From RH-AL1 sp964247745 (GTDB lineage: Bacteria; Pseudomonadota; Alphaproteobacteria; Rhizobiales; Beijerinckiaceae): a stretch of DNA of 64,000 nucleotides. Both the position numbers and the translations under genes were made by a program. Location: assembly GCA_964247745.1 (NCBI GenBank), contig CAXTVT010000003.1, positions 1 to 64,000 on the forward strand, written 5' to 3'. Positions within the stretch are counted from its first letter, which is position 1. Each line of letters begins with the position of its first letter. Below are positions 29,873 to 38,392 of this stretch, one piece after another. Below the pieces are notes generated by a model, which saw only the letters and a program-made list of their open reading frames with translations, ran no database searches and had not been told where the DNA came from.

Positions 29873-30061
29873 CTACATCTTCTTCATGTGATGGGGCGTC
29901 TTGTGGCGCTTTGCCTTGCTCTTGCCCGTGTCGATCTTGCTTGGCGCGTCCTGCATCGGCACGGACTTGCCGTCCGGCGAGTTGGGCTGCATCTGCTCCT
30001 GCGCAAAAGCGGTACCGCCGACGGTGGCGACGAAAAGGATGGCGATGATCGCGACGCGCAC
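29873..30061 (-). CDS. Small secreted Lys/His-rich protein, unknown
   Basis: The 62-aa product has a clear signal peptide (MRVAIIAILFVATVGGTAFA). The mature part, about 42 residues, runs from Gln/Asp/Ser-containing to Lys/His-rich (KSKAKRHKTPHHMKKM). No family was recognised. It lies between the MauE-fusion and DUF1176 genes on the same strand. A cationic periplasmic peptide is all that can be said. Confidence 0.55.
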   Translation of the reverse strand: MRVAIIAILFVATVGGTAFAQEQMQPNSPDGKSVPMQDAPSKIDTGKSKAKRHKTPHHMKKM

Positions 30062-30142
30062 AGGCTGATCTCCCTTTAAAGCAACACAAACATCGGGCTG
30101 CTCGGCGGCGTTCCGCTCCAGCCTCGCGTCGAACGGGAGAGG

Positions 30143-31210
30143 TTACGGGCGGCGCGCCTCGAAGACGGGCGGCCAATCCTCCGGCAGGGCGCCGGGGCAG
30201 GCGTCCAACGCGGCCGCCGTCAGCAGAGCGAAAATCTCGCCGGTCCAGACCCAGGTCCGCGAGGCGCCGCAATCGCCGAGCCCGCGCCCCTTGTCGAGGC
30301 TGGTCAGCGTCAGCGTCTTCGGGTCGAACTCATAATTGACGACCACATTCTCGGCTTCGGCATCGCCCTGACGGGGCGGCTCCTCGAGCATGGCGGGCCG
30401 CGGCTGCTCGCCCTTGGCATCGGTGGTGAAGAGCGCCACCGAGACGTTGTCGGGACTTTCGACGCAAGGCACCGCGACAAGCCGGCGATCGGAGCCGAGC
30501 GACCAGGCGGCGGTCTCGCTGTGAGCCTCGACGACCTCGGGGTCGCACGCCGGCTTGGCCATGTCGAGCAGCGCGCGGCTCGGCGTCGGGCTAGCGACGG
30601 CAGCGGCGAGGATGCCGGCCGGCTGCACAAGCGGGACCGGGACGGGGGTTCGAGGCACGAACGGCGCCGCGCCGCGCGCGACGAGAGCGCTCGCCGTTCC
30701 CACGCGCCCCTGGCGCTCGTCGACGAAACGCAGCGCGGCATTCAATCCCTTCGAGGGCAGCCGTCCCTTCAGCGTGCCGGCGGCGTAGTCGAGGGTGTCG
30801 GCGGTCGCGAACCTCGTCAGGAAACCGGCATCCGGGATGTCACCGGCGAGCGCCGCACCGTCGGGATCGTCCTTGGTCGCAGCAACGGACAAGGCGTCGC
30901 TCGTCTTGGGGGCCTTGCCGGTGACCGTCAGTTGGAACGCGCGCGGCGCACCGGCGATCGGATCGGAGGCGGCGAGGACCACCTTGATCTTGGGCGACGG
31001 GTCGGACGCACCCAGCGCGACACGCACGTAGAACAGGCCGTCGCCGTCGTCGCTGCTGCCGATGGCGACGCAGTTCAGCAGGTTGTCGCAGGTCGCGGTC
31101 CAGCCCTCGAAGGTCTTGCTGACGGAAGGCGCGGCTTTCGGGGTTGCCGCTTGGCACGGCATGGCGATCGACACGACGAAGGCGAGCGCGACGCTCGAAG
31201 CAATGCGCAT
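30143..31210 (-). CDS. Secreted DUF1176-like protein
   Basis: The 355-aa product has a signal peptide (residues 1-22) and the typical DUF1176 opening, FEGWTATCDNLLNCVAIG. Further cysteine-containing conserved patches follow (CDPEVV, VPCVESPD, GDCGASRTWVW). The function of this family is unknown; it is exported in proteobacteria. GAGG precedes the start, and thpR ends only 7 bp upstream, so the two are probably translated from one message. Confidence 0.75.
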   Translation of the reverse strand: MRIASSVALAFVVSIAMPCQAATPKAAPSVSKTFEGWTATCDNLLNCVAIGSSDDGDGLFYVRVALGASDPSPKIKVVLAASDPIAGAPRAFQLTVTGKAPKTSDALSVAATKDDPDGAALAGDIPDAGFLTRFATADTLDYAAGTLKGRLPSKGLNAALRFVDERQGRVGTASALVARGAAPFVPRTPVPVPLVQPAGILAAAVASPTPSRALLDMAKPACDPEVVEAHSETAAWSLGSDRRLVAVPCVESPDNVSVALFTTDAKGEQPRPAMLEEPPRQGDAEAENVVVNYEFDPKTLTLTSLDKGRGLGDCGASRTWVWTGEIFALLTAAALDACPGALPEDWPPVFEARRP

Positions 31211-31217
31211 CTGGACC

Positions 31218-31751
31218 TCACTGGAGCGGGTAGATCGCCTCGGTCACGTATGGGCCGCCGCCGACCGAGTCGCGGGACGAGAACAGGGCGAAGCGATCGC
31301 AATGGAACTCGCGCGCGGCCAGCCAGCCGCGCAACGCGAGAAAGTCCGCCACGGCGCGCGACGGCGTGTTCTTGAGACGGGCGAGCGTAACGTGCGGCAC
31401 GAACTTGCGTGTCTCAGCCGGCAGGCCGATGCGTCGCATCAAGCGCTCGTGCTCGGCCTGGAGCTCGACCAGCGGGGCCGCGGGGCGTGCCGTCGCGACC
31501 AGCGCGCGGGGCTTAGACCCGCCGAACGCGTCGAGGGCGGCGAGCGTCATCGCGAAAGCCGGACGCCGGACCAGGGAGAGTGCGTCGTGGACGTCGTTTG
31601 CCACGACGCGGTCGACGTCACCGATGAATCGGAGCGTGACGTGGTAGTTCGCGGCGTCGATCCAGCGGGCGCCGGCGAGGCCGCCGCGGATCCTGTCGAG
31701 CTCGGCGGCAAGCCGGTCCGGCAATTCGAGGCCCGTGAAGAGGCGAGGCAT
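31218..31751 (-). CDS. thpR: RNA 2',3'-cyclic phosphodiesterase (2H family)
   Basis: This 177-aa 2H phosphoesterase opens 2',3'-cyclic phosphate ends of RNA, and in older assays ligates tRNA halves. Both HxTx motifs are present, HVTL at residues 37-40 (YHVTLRFIGD) and PHVTLARL near residue 124. The start MPRLFTGLELP is typical. It lies between the parvulin gene (upstream) and the DUF1176 gene (downstream). Confidence 0.9.
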   Translation of the reverse strand: MPRLFTGLELPDRLAAELDRIRGGLAGARWIDAANYHVTLRFIGDVDRVVANDVHDALSLVRRPAFAMTLAALDAFGGSKPRALVATARPAAPLVELQAEHERLMRRIGLPAETRKFVPHVTLARLKNTPSRAVADFLALRGWLAAREFHCDRFALFSSRDSVGGGPYVTEAIYPLQ

Positions 31752-31818
31752 GGGTTCCGCCGGGATACGGCGATGCCCGGACCGTCGCCGGGCATCGGGT
31801 GGAAGCGACCGGGTGCGG

Positions 31819-32742
31819 CTACTTGCCCGGCGCGTCGCCGCCGGCCGGCGCTTCGTTCGCGGCTGGCGGTGCGGCGGCCGTGCGCTCGATCTTGGCGCCG
31901 TTGCGCAGTTGCAGGATCAGGTCGCTCTGCGCCTTCTGCACGGCGTAGCGCACGATCTGCTCCTTCACCTGATCGAACGGCGGGAACGACTTGGTGCGGT
32001 GTCCCTCGACCTGGATGACGTGCCAGCCGAACTGCGTCTTCACGGGATCGGAGATCTGGCCGTCCTGCAGCTTGAAGGCGGCGTCGGCGAACGCCGGCAC
32101 CATGCGCTCCTTGGTGAACCAGCCGAGGTCGCCGCCCTCGGATCCCGGATCCTTCGACATCTCCTTGGCGACCTTCGCGAAATCCTCGCCGGCCTTGAGC
32201 CGCTTCAGAACGGTCTGGGCGTCGGCCTCGGTCGCCACCAGCACGTGGCGGGCGTGAATCTCGGGCTCCGGCTTCTGGGCCGCCGCCGCCTGATCGTAGA
32301 TCTTGTGGAGAGTGGCGTCGTCGGTCACGGATTTGGCGATGCCGGTCAGCATCGATTCCATCAGCACCTTGTCCTTGGCGTATTCCATCTTCGCGGCGAA
32401 ATCGGGCGTCTTCTCCGCACCGTCCGCCTTGGCCTTCTGCGCCACCAAGGTCGAGTCGACGAGGTAGTCGAGAACGTAGGAATCGCGCGCCCTGCCCTTG
32501 AGCTGCTGTTGAAGCTGCGGCCCGAGGTCCTCGGCGGCAAGCGTGACGTCGAGCTGCGTGATCTTCTGCCCGTTGACGGTGGCGAGCACGGTCTGGGGCG
32601 GCGGCGGCGGAACGTCTGGCGCGGCGGTCGTGGGCATCGCCGGCATCGGCGATGCCGCGGGGGTCTGGGCGAAGGCCGACGGCGCCGCGAGGGCGACTGC
32701 GGCGGCGATGACGCTCGCGCGCGTTCCCTTGGCTAACTTCAT
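31819..32742 (-). CDS. Periplasmic parvulin-type peptidyl-prolyl isomerase
   Basis: This 307-aa exported foldase has a signal peptide (1-25), a Pro-rich linker, an N-terminal helical SurA/PrsA-like chaperone part (about 55-155), and one parvulin domain (about 165-260) with EIHARHVLV, GGDLGWF and FGWHVIQVEG. A Pro/Ala/Gly tail follows. GGAGG precedes ATG 32742 at 7 nt. It is divergent from otsA. It likely assists folding of outer-membrane or periplasmic proteins. Confidence 0.9.
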   Translation of the reverse strand: MKLAKGTRASVIAAAVALAAPSAFAQTPAASPMPAMPTTAAPDVPPPPPQTVLATVNGQKITQLDVTLAAEDLGPQLQQQLKGRARDSYVLDYLVDSTLVAQKAKADGAEKTPDFAAKMEYAKDKVLMESMLTGIAKSVTDDATLHKIYDQAAAAQKPEPEIHARHVLVATEADAQTVLKRLKAGEDFAKVAKEMSKDPGSEGGDLGWFTKERMVPAFADAAFKLQDGQISDPVKTQFGWHVIQVEGHRTKSFPPFDQVKEQIVRYAVQKAQSDLILQLRNGAKIERTAAAPPAANEAPAGGDAPGK

Positions 32743-32964
32743 GGCGCGTCCTCCACTCGAACCGGTTTTTGTCGCGGGAGCCCTGCTAGGCCAATGCGGC
32801 TTTTATGTGCTGTACGACGATAGCGGAAGGCGCGCCGGCCCGATCGCGATCGGTCCCGAATGCGGTCGTCGGCGGCCGGCTTCTTGCCTGTGGATGGCCT
32901 GCAACGATCGCACGCGCCGACACGTTGAAGGCGCAACAGCGACGATAAGGTGGCATCGGGGTCG

Positions 32965-34476
32965 ATGACGGAAATCGGGATCTTGAAGACCGCTGCGCAG
33001 AACGAGGGAGCCCGGGCCGTCGGCCGTCTCGTGGTCGTGTCGAACAGGGTGCCGGTTCCCACGGCCGCCGGTTCACCGCCTCCGGGCGGCCTCGCCGTCG
33101 CGCTGAGCGGCGCTCTCGAGAACCAGGGCGGTCTCTGGTTCGGCTGGTCGGGCAAGGCGGCCACGCAGGCCGAGCCGGAGCTCCACACTCAGACGGTCGG
33201 CAACGTCGATTATGCGGTGGTCGACCTCTCGCAGCGCGACATCGACGAATATTACTACGGTTTCGCCAACCGCGTGCTCTGGCCGGTCTGCCACTATAGG
33301 CTCGATCTCGCGGATCTCTCGCGGCGCGACGTCAACGCCTATTTCCGCGTCAACGAACAGTTCGCCCGGCGCCTCGCGCGTCTGTTGCGCCCGGACGACA
33401 TCATCTGGGTGCAGGACTATCATTTCATCCCGATGGCCTCGTACCTGCGCGACCTCGGCTTCACCAACAAGATCGGCTTCTTCTACCACATCCCCTTTCC
33501 GCCCTCGGACATCGCCGCGGCCATTCCGGCCTACGAGCGTATCCTGCGCAGCTTCGCCGCGTACAATCTCATCGGCTTCCAGACGCCGGTCGACGCGGAG
33601 AACTTCCGCAACTGCATCATTCGCGCGAAAGCCGGGACCTCGAGCGAGGATGGTTGGCTCAGCGCCTACGGCCGCAAGTTCAAGGTCGGATCGTTCCCGA
33701 TCTCGATCGAGACGGCGACGTTCGCGCAGGAAGCCCGCGTCGCCGAGAAGAACGTCGTGGTCAAGCGCACCCTGCAGAGCCTCGAGGGCCACCCGCTGGT
33801 CATCGGCGTCGACCGTCTCGACTATTCGAAGGGCATTCGCGAGCGCATCGATGCGTTCGCCACCTTCGTCGAGAAGTCGGCCGCCGCGATGAAGGCGCGT
33901 GTGACCCTGCTCCAGATCACCCCGAAGTCGCGCTCCGAGGTGCCGGAATATGCCGAGATGCAACGCGAGGTCGCCGAGCACGTCGGCCACGTCAACGGCC
34001 GCCTCGGCGATGTCGACTGGACGCCGGTGCGCTACGTGAACAAGGCGATGAGCCGGTCGGCACTCGCCGGGCTCTACCGCATTGCCCGCGTCGGCCTCGT
34101 GACGCCGTTGCGCGACGGCATGAACCTTGTCGCGAAGGAATATGTCGCCGCACAAAATCCCGAGGATCCGGGCGTGCTGGTGCTGTCGCGTTTCGCCGGT
34201 GCGGTGCACGAGTTGGACACCGCGTTGATCGTCAATCCCTACAACAACGAGGAGACGGCCTCCGCCCTCCAGCGCGCATTCGAGATGCCGTTGCGCGAAC
34301 GAAAGGAACGTTGGCGCGCGATGATGAACGTCGTCGAAGCCAACGATGTCGAGCACTGGTGCGCGGTGTTCCTGGCCCAGCTGGCCGGCGAAACCGCGGG
34401 TGTGCTTCCGCGCGCCACGGACGACGTGTGGAGTCGGGACGGGTCGAAGCTCGCAACGGCGGCTGCCGGGCACTGA
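32965..34476 (+). CDS. otsA: Trehalose-6-phosphate synthase (GT20)
   Basis: OtsA transfers glucose from UDP-glucose to glucose-6-phosphate. The 503-aa protein (from ATG 32965; GTG 32950 is an alternative) shows VVVSNRVP and the N-loop PGGLAVAL. IWVQDYHF and FFYHIPFPPSD line the sugar-phosphate site, and GVDRLDYSKGI and LRDGMNLVAKEYVAAQ bind the nucleotide sugar. No trehalose-6-phosphate phosphatase (otsB) is in the window or fused here. It begins the trehalose/alpha-glucan operon, 8 bp before glgX. Confidence 0.95.
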   Translation: MTEIGILKTAAQNEGARAVGRLVVVSNRVPVPTAAGSPPPGGLAVALSGALENQGGLWFGWSGKAATQAEPELHTQTVGNVDYAVVDLSQRDIDEYYYGFANRVLWPVCHYRLDLADLSRRDVNAYFRVNEQFARRLARLLRPDDIIWVQDYHFIPMASYLRDLGFTNKIGFFYHIPFPPSDIAAAIPAYERILRSFAAYNLIGFQTPVDAENFRNCIIRAKAGTSSEDGWLSAYGRKFKVGSFPISIETATFAQEARVAEKNVVVKRTLQSLEGHPLVIGVDRLDYSKGIRERIDAFATFVEKSAAAMKARVTLLQITPKSRSEVPEYAEMQREVAEHVGHVNGRLGDVDWTPVRYVNKAMSRSALAGLYRIARVGLVTPLRDGMNLVAKEYVAAQNPEDPGVLVLSRFAGAVHELDTALIVNPYNNEETASALQRAFEMPLRERKERWRAMMNVVEANDVEHWCAVFLAQLAGETAGVLPRATDDVWSRDGSKLATAAAGH

Positions 34477-34484
34477 CGTCGGCC

Positions 34485-36587
34485 GTGCCTCGCCTGCACG
34501 AAGGCGATCCGCAGCCCCTTGGCGCGACCTGGGACGGCGGCGGCGTGAATTTTGCGCTGTTTTCGGCGCACGCGACACGCGTGGAGCTGTGCTTCTACGA
34601 TGCCAAGGGGCGCAGCGAGACGGAGCGCTTCACCCTTCCGTGCTGCACCAACCAGGTCTGGCACGGCTACGTCCGGCACGCGCGACCCGGCCAGCTGTAC
34701 GGCTACCGCGTCCACGGCCCCTACGATCCGGGCTCGGGGCATCGGTTCAACCATCACAAGTTGCTGCTCGACCCTTACGCCCGCCAGGTCGCGGGGCGGG
34801 TCCGCTGGCACGACGCGCTGTTCGGCTTCAAGGCCGGCAGCCCACGCGGCGACAACACGCCCGATCGGCGCGACACCGCGCCGATGATGCCGAAGGCCGT
34901 GGTCGAGGACCCGGCCTGGAGCTGGGGGAACGACGAGCCGCCCGACGTGCCCTGGCGCGACACCATCGTCTACGAGGCGCACGTCAAGGGCTTCACCGAG
35001 CTCCATCCCGAGCTGCCGTCCCACGTGCGCGGCACCTATTCAGCCTTGGGCCATCCCGCGGTCGTCGAGCATCTCGTCAAGCTCGGCGTCACCAGCGTCG
35101 AGCTGCTGCCGATCCACGCCTTCGTCGACGATCGCTTCCTCGTCGAGAAGTCGCTTCGCAACTACTGGGGTTACCAGTCGCTGGGCTATTTCGCGCCGGA
35201 ACCGCGCTACCTCGGGCCCGACGGCGCGGCGGGCCTGCGCGCGGCGATCAAGACGCTGCATTCCGCCGGCCTCGAGGTGCTGCTCGATGTCGTCTACAAT
35301 CACACTTGCGAGGGCAACGACACCGGACCGACGCTGTCGTTTCGCGGAATCGACAACCGGTCCTACTACAAGCTCGTGCCCGGTGACCCGCGGCACTATT
35401 GGGATTGCACGGGATGCGGCAACACGCTCGACGTCTCGCATCCCCGCGTGCTGCAACTGGTGCTCGACAGCCTCCGGCATTGGGTCCAGAGCTACCACGT
35501 CGACGGCTTCCGCTTCGATCTGGCCTCTGCGCTGGCGCGCTCGCCGCTCGACTGGTCGGACAAGGCCGGCTTCCTCCAGGCGATCGGCCAGGATCCGGTG
35601 CTGTCGCGGGTCAAGCTCATCGCCGAGCCTTGGGACCTCGGCTCGGGCGGATACCGCGTCGGCGGGTTTCCGACCGGCTGGGGTGACTGGAACGACAAGT
35701 ACCGCGACACCGTCCGCGCCTTCTGGCGCGGCGACAACGGGCAGATCCCCAACCTCGCCAGGAGCCTGACGGGCTCGAGCGACCTCTTCAATCATTCCGG
35801 GCGCAAGCCCTGGGCGTCCGTGCAGTTCATCGCCTCGCACGACGGCTTCACCACCGCCGACGTCGTCAGCTACGCCAACCGCCACAACCTGCCCAACGGC
35901 GAGGACAACAAGGACGGTCACGAGCCGAACTATTCGGCGAATTACGGGGTCGAGGGTCCAAGCAAGGACGCGGCGATCGTCGCTTTGCGCAACCGCCAGA
36001 AGCGCAATTTGCTCGCCACCGCACTGCTCTCGTTCGGCACGCCGATGTTCCTGATGGGCGACGAGTTCTCACGCAGCCAGAATGGTAACAACAACGCCTA
36101 CTGCCAGGACAACGAAACCAGCTGGATGCGCTGGCGTGACGCAACCGATCCGCACCTGCTGGATTACGTCGCCAACCTGATCGCCCTGCGCAAGCGTCAC
36201 GACGTCTTCCGGCGCCTCGAGTTCTTCACCGGCCGGATCGATCCGGGCTCCGCCGATGGAATTCTCAAGGACGCCTACTGGCTCGCCGCCGACGGTCGGG
36301 AGATGTGGGGTGAGGATTGGGGAAAGGTCGAGCGCCGCGTGCTCGGCATGCAGATCGGCAACCACGGTTCGCAGGAAGAGCGGCTACTGATCCTCCTCAA
36401 CGCCTCCGATGAGCCGGTGGGGTTCAAGCTCGCGGCGGAGTTTCCCTGTCATGCGTTTGGCCCGGTCTTCGAGTCCACGGCCGCCGATGGGTTGAGCACC
36501 CGGCGATCGGCACGTCTCTCGCCGGGCGGCGCCATCGATCTCGAGGCACGGTCGCTCACCGTGCTGAAGCACTGTTTCGAGGAATGA
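34485..36587 (+). CDS. glgX: Glycogen debranching enzyme GlgX
   Basis: This GH13 isoamylase-type enzyme cuts alpha-1,6 branches of glycogen-like glucans. The 700-aa protein has an N-terminal CBM48-like domain (GDPQPLGATWDGGGVNFALF), then the barrel with catalytic Asp in GFRFDLAS (near 344), Glu in IAEPWDLG (near 380) and Asp in ASHDGFT (near 451). The start is GTG 34485, 8 nt after the otsA stop; no ATG with family-like sequence exists. It overlaps treZ as ATGA. In the operon it frees linear malto-oligosaccharides for TreY and MalQ. Confidence 0.93.
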   Translation: MPRLHEGDPQPLGATWDGGGVNFALFSAHATRVELCFYDAKGRSETERFTLPCCTNQVWHGYVRHARPGQLYGYRVHGPYDPGSGHRFNHHKLLLDPYARQVAGRVRWHDALFGFKAGSPRGDNTPDRRDTAPMMPKAVVEDPAWSWGNDEPPDVPWRDTIVYEAHVKGFTELHPELPSHVRGTYSALGHPAVVEHLVKLGVTSVELLPIHAFVDDRFLVEKSLRNYWGYQSLGYFAPEPRYLGPDGAAGLRAAIKTLHSAGLEVLLDVVYNHTCEGNDTGPTLSFRGIDNRSYYKLVPGDPRHYWDCTGCGNTLDVSHPRVLQLVLDSLRHWVQSYHVDGFRFDLASALARSPLDWSDKAGFLQAIGQDPVLSRVKLIAEPWDLGSGGYRVGGFPTGWGDWNDKYRDTVRAFWRGDNGQIPNLARSLTGSSDLFNHSGRKPWASVQFIASHDGFTTADVVSYANRHNLPNGEDNKDGHEPNYSANYGVEGPSKDAAIVALRNRQKRNLLATALLSFGTPMFLMGDEFSRSQNGNNNAYCQDNETSWMRWRDATDPHLLDYVANLIALRKRHDVFRRLEFFTGRIDPGSADGILKDAYWLAADGREMWGEDWGKVERRVLGMQIGNHGSQEERLLILLNASDEPVGFKLAAEFPCHAFGPVFESTAADGLSTRRSARLSPGGAIDLEARSLTVLKHCFEE

Positions 36588-38392
36588 TGCGCTCCAAACA
36601 TTCGATGCCGTTCGGCGCCGACGCCGGGCAAGAAGGCGTACGCTTCGCCCTCTGGGCGCCTTCGGCCGAGAGCTGCGCTCTCGCGATCGGTGGCCGCAAG
36701 ATGGCCATGGAGGCCGCGGGACAGGGATGGTTCAAGGCCAATGTCGCCGATGCGACGGCGGGTGAGCGTTACGGCTACGCGATCGACGGCGCCGACGATC
36801 TCGTGCCCGATCCGGTCTCCCGCTTCCAGGATGACGACCTCGACCGCCGCTCGACGATCATCGATCCCTGCGCCTACCAGTGGCACGACGATGCCTGGAA
36901 GGGCCGCAGCTGGAACGAGGTGGTGCTCTGCGAGGTGCACCTCGGCGCGGCGACCCCGGAGGGCACCTACGCCGGGCTTGAGGCGAAGCTGCAGCATTTC
37001 GTCGACACCGGCATCACCGCGATCGAGCTGATGCCGATCGCCGAGACATCGGGGCGGCGCACCTGGGGCTACGACGGCGTGCTGCCGTTCTCGCCCAATA
37101 ACGCCTACGGGACGCCCGACGAGCTCAAGCATCTGGTCGACACGGCCCACGGGCTCGGGCTGATGGTGTTCCTCGACGTGGTCTACAACCACTTCGGGCC
37201 GACGGGAAATTTCCTGCACGCCTACGCCAGGAGCTTCTTCACCGAGCGCCACGAGACGCCCTGGGGCGCCGGCATCAATTACGACGGCAAGAGCGAGGCG
37301 AGCGACGTGGTGCGCGAGTTCTTCGTGCAGAACGCGCTCTACTGGCTCGACGAGTACCATATCGACGGCCTGCGGTTCGACGCGGTGCACGCGATCCTCG
37401 ACGACAGCCCCAAGCACTTCCTCGACGAGATGGCCGAGCGCATCCGCGAGACGTTTTCCGACCGCCACGTGCATCTCGTCCTCGAGAACGAGGCCAACGA
37501 GGCGCATCGCCTCGTGCGCGACGGCGATGGCTCGGCGGTGTCCTACGATGCGCAATGGGACGACGATATCCATCATTGCTGGCACGTTCTGCTGACCGGC
37601 GAGCACGAAGGCTATTACGGCGATTTCGGCGGCGATACGGTGGGCCGGCTCGGGCGCTGCCTCGCGGAAGGCTTCGCCTACCAGGGCGATGCTTCGGAGA
37701 ACCTCGGACGCAAGCGCGGCGAGAAGAGCAAGGGGCTGCCGCCGCAGGCCTTCGTCGCCTTCCTGCAGAACCACGACCAGATCGGCAACCGTGCGCTCGG
37801 CGAGCGCCTGACCGAACTGGCGGATGCGGACAAGCTGCGGCTGGCGCGTGCGGTGCTGCTGCTGTCGCCGCAGATCCCGATGCTGTTCATGGGCGACGAA
37901 TGGGGTGCGAAGACCCGTTTCCAGTTCTTCGTCAATTTCGAGCATGAGCCCGACCTCGAGGAGGCGATCCGAAAGGGCCGTGCCAAGGAATTCGAGAAGT
38001 TCGAATCGTTCGGATCCGAGGTTCCCGACCCCACCGCGGCGGAGACCTTCGAGTGCTCACGCCTCGACTGGAGCGAGGTCGCGCAGGCGGGCTTCAAGGC
38101 CATTCTCGACGAGACCCGCGCGCTGCTGGCACTGCGACAGCGCGATATCGTGCCCTTGATGGCGAGCGCCTTCATCGACGCGACATACGAGCGTCACGGC
38201 AGTGGCGGTCTCGAGGTGGCATGGCGCTTCGAAGCCGGCATCCTCCGCATGGTCGCGAATTTCGCAGACACTGCCCAGTCGTTCGACGCGGCGCCGGACG
38301 AAACGGAGATCTGGCGCAGCCACGGCCTGGCGGCCGATGCGTCGAGCCTCGGTCCGTGGCAGGCGCGCCTGACCAGAAACGACGCGCCATGA
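36584..38392 (+). CDS. treZ: Malto-oligosyltrehalose trehalohydrolase
   Basis: TreZ hydrolyses the glucosidic bond next to the trehalose unit of malto-oligosyltrehalose, releasing free trehalose. The 602-aa protein has a CBM48-like N-domain (FGADAGQEGVRFALWAPSA) and a GH13 barrel. Catalytic Asp lies in LRFDAVHAI (near 264), Glu in VLENEAN (near 300), and the third Asp in NHDQIGNRA (near 396). ATG 36584 overlaps the glgX stop; ATG 36587 has better spacing from GAGG and is the alternative. It overlaps the MalQ-TreY gene as ATGA. Confidence 0.94.
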   Translation: MMRSKHSMPFGADAGQEGVRFALWAPSAESCALAIGGRKMAMEAAGQGWFKANVADATAGERYGYAIDGADDLVPDPVSRFQDDDLDRRSTIIDPCAYQWHDDAWKGRSWNEVVLCEVHLGAATPEGTYAGLEAKLQHFVDTGITAIELMPIAETSGRRTWGYDGVLPFSPNNAYGTPDELKHLVDTAHGLGLMVFLDVVYNHFGPTGNFLHAYARSFFTERHETPWGAGINYDGKSEASDVVREFFVQNALYWLDEYHIDGLRFDAVHAILDDSPKHFLDEMAERIRETFSDRHVHLVLENEANEAHRLVRDGDGSAVSYDAQWDDDIHHCWHVLLTGEHEGYYGDFGGDTVGRLGRCLAEGFAYQGDASENLGRKRGEKSKGLPPQAFVAFLQNHDQIGNRALGERLTELADADKLRLARAVLLLSPQIPMLFMGDEWGAKTRFQFFVNFEHEPDLEEAIRKGRAKEFEKFESFGSEVPDPTAAETFECSRLDWSEVAQAGFKAILDETRALLALRQRDIVPLMASAFIDATYERHGSGGLEVAWRFEAGILRMVANFADTAQSFDAAPDETEIWRSHGLAADASSLGPWQARLTRNDAP

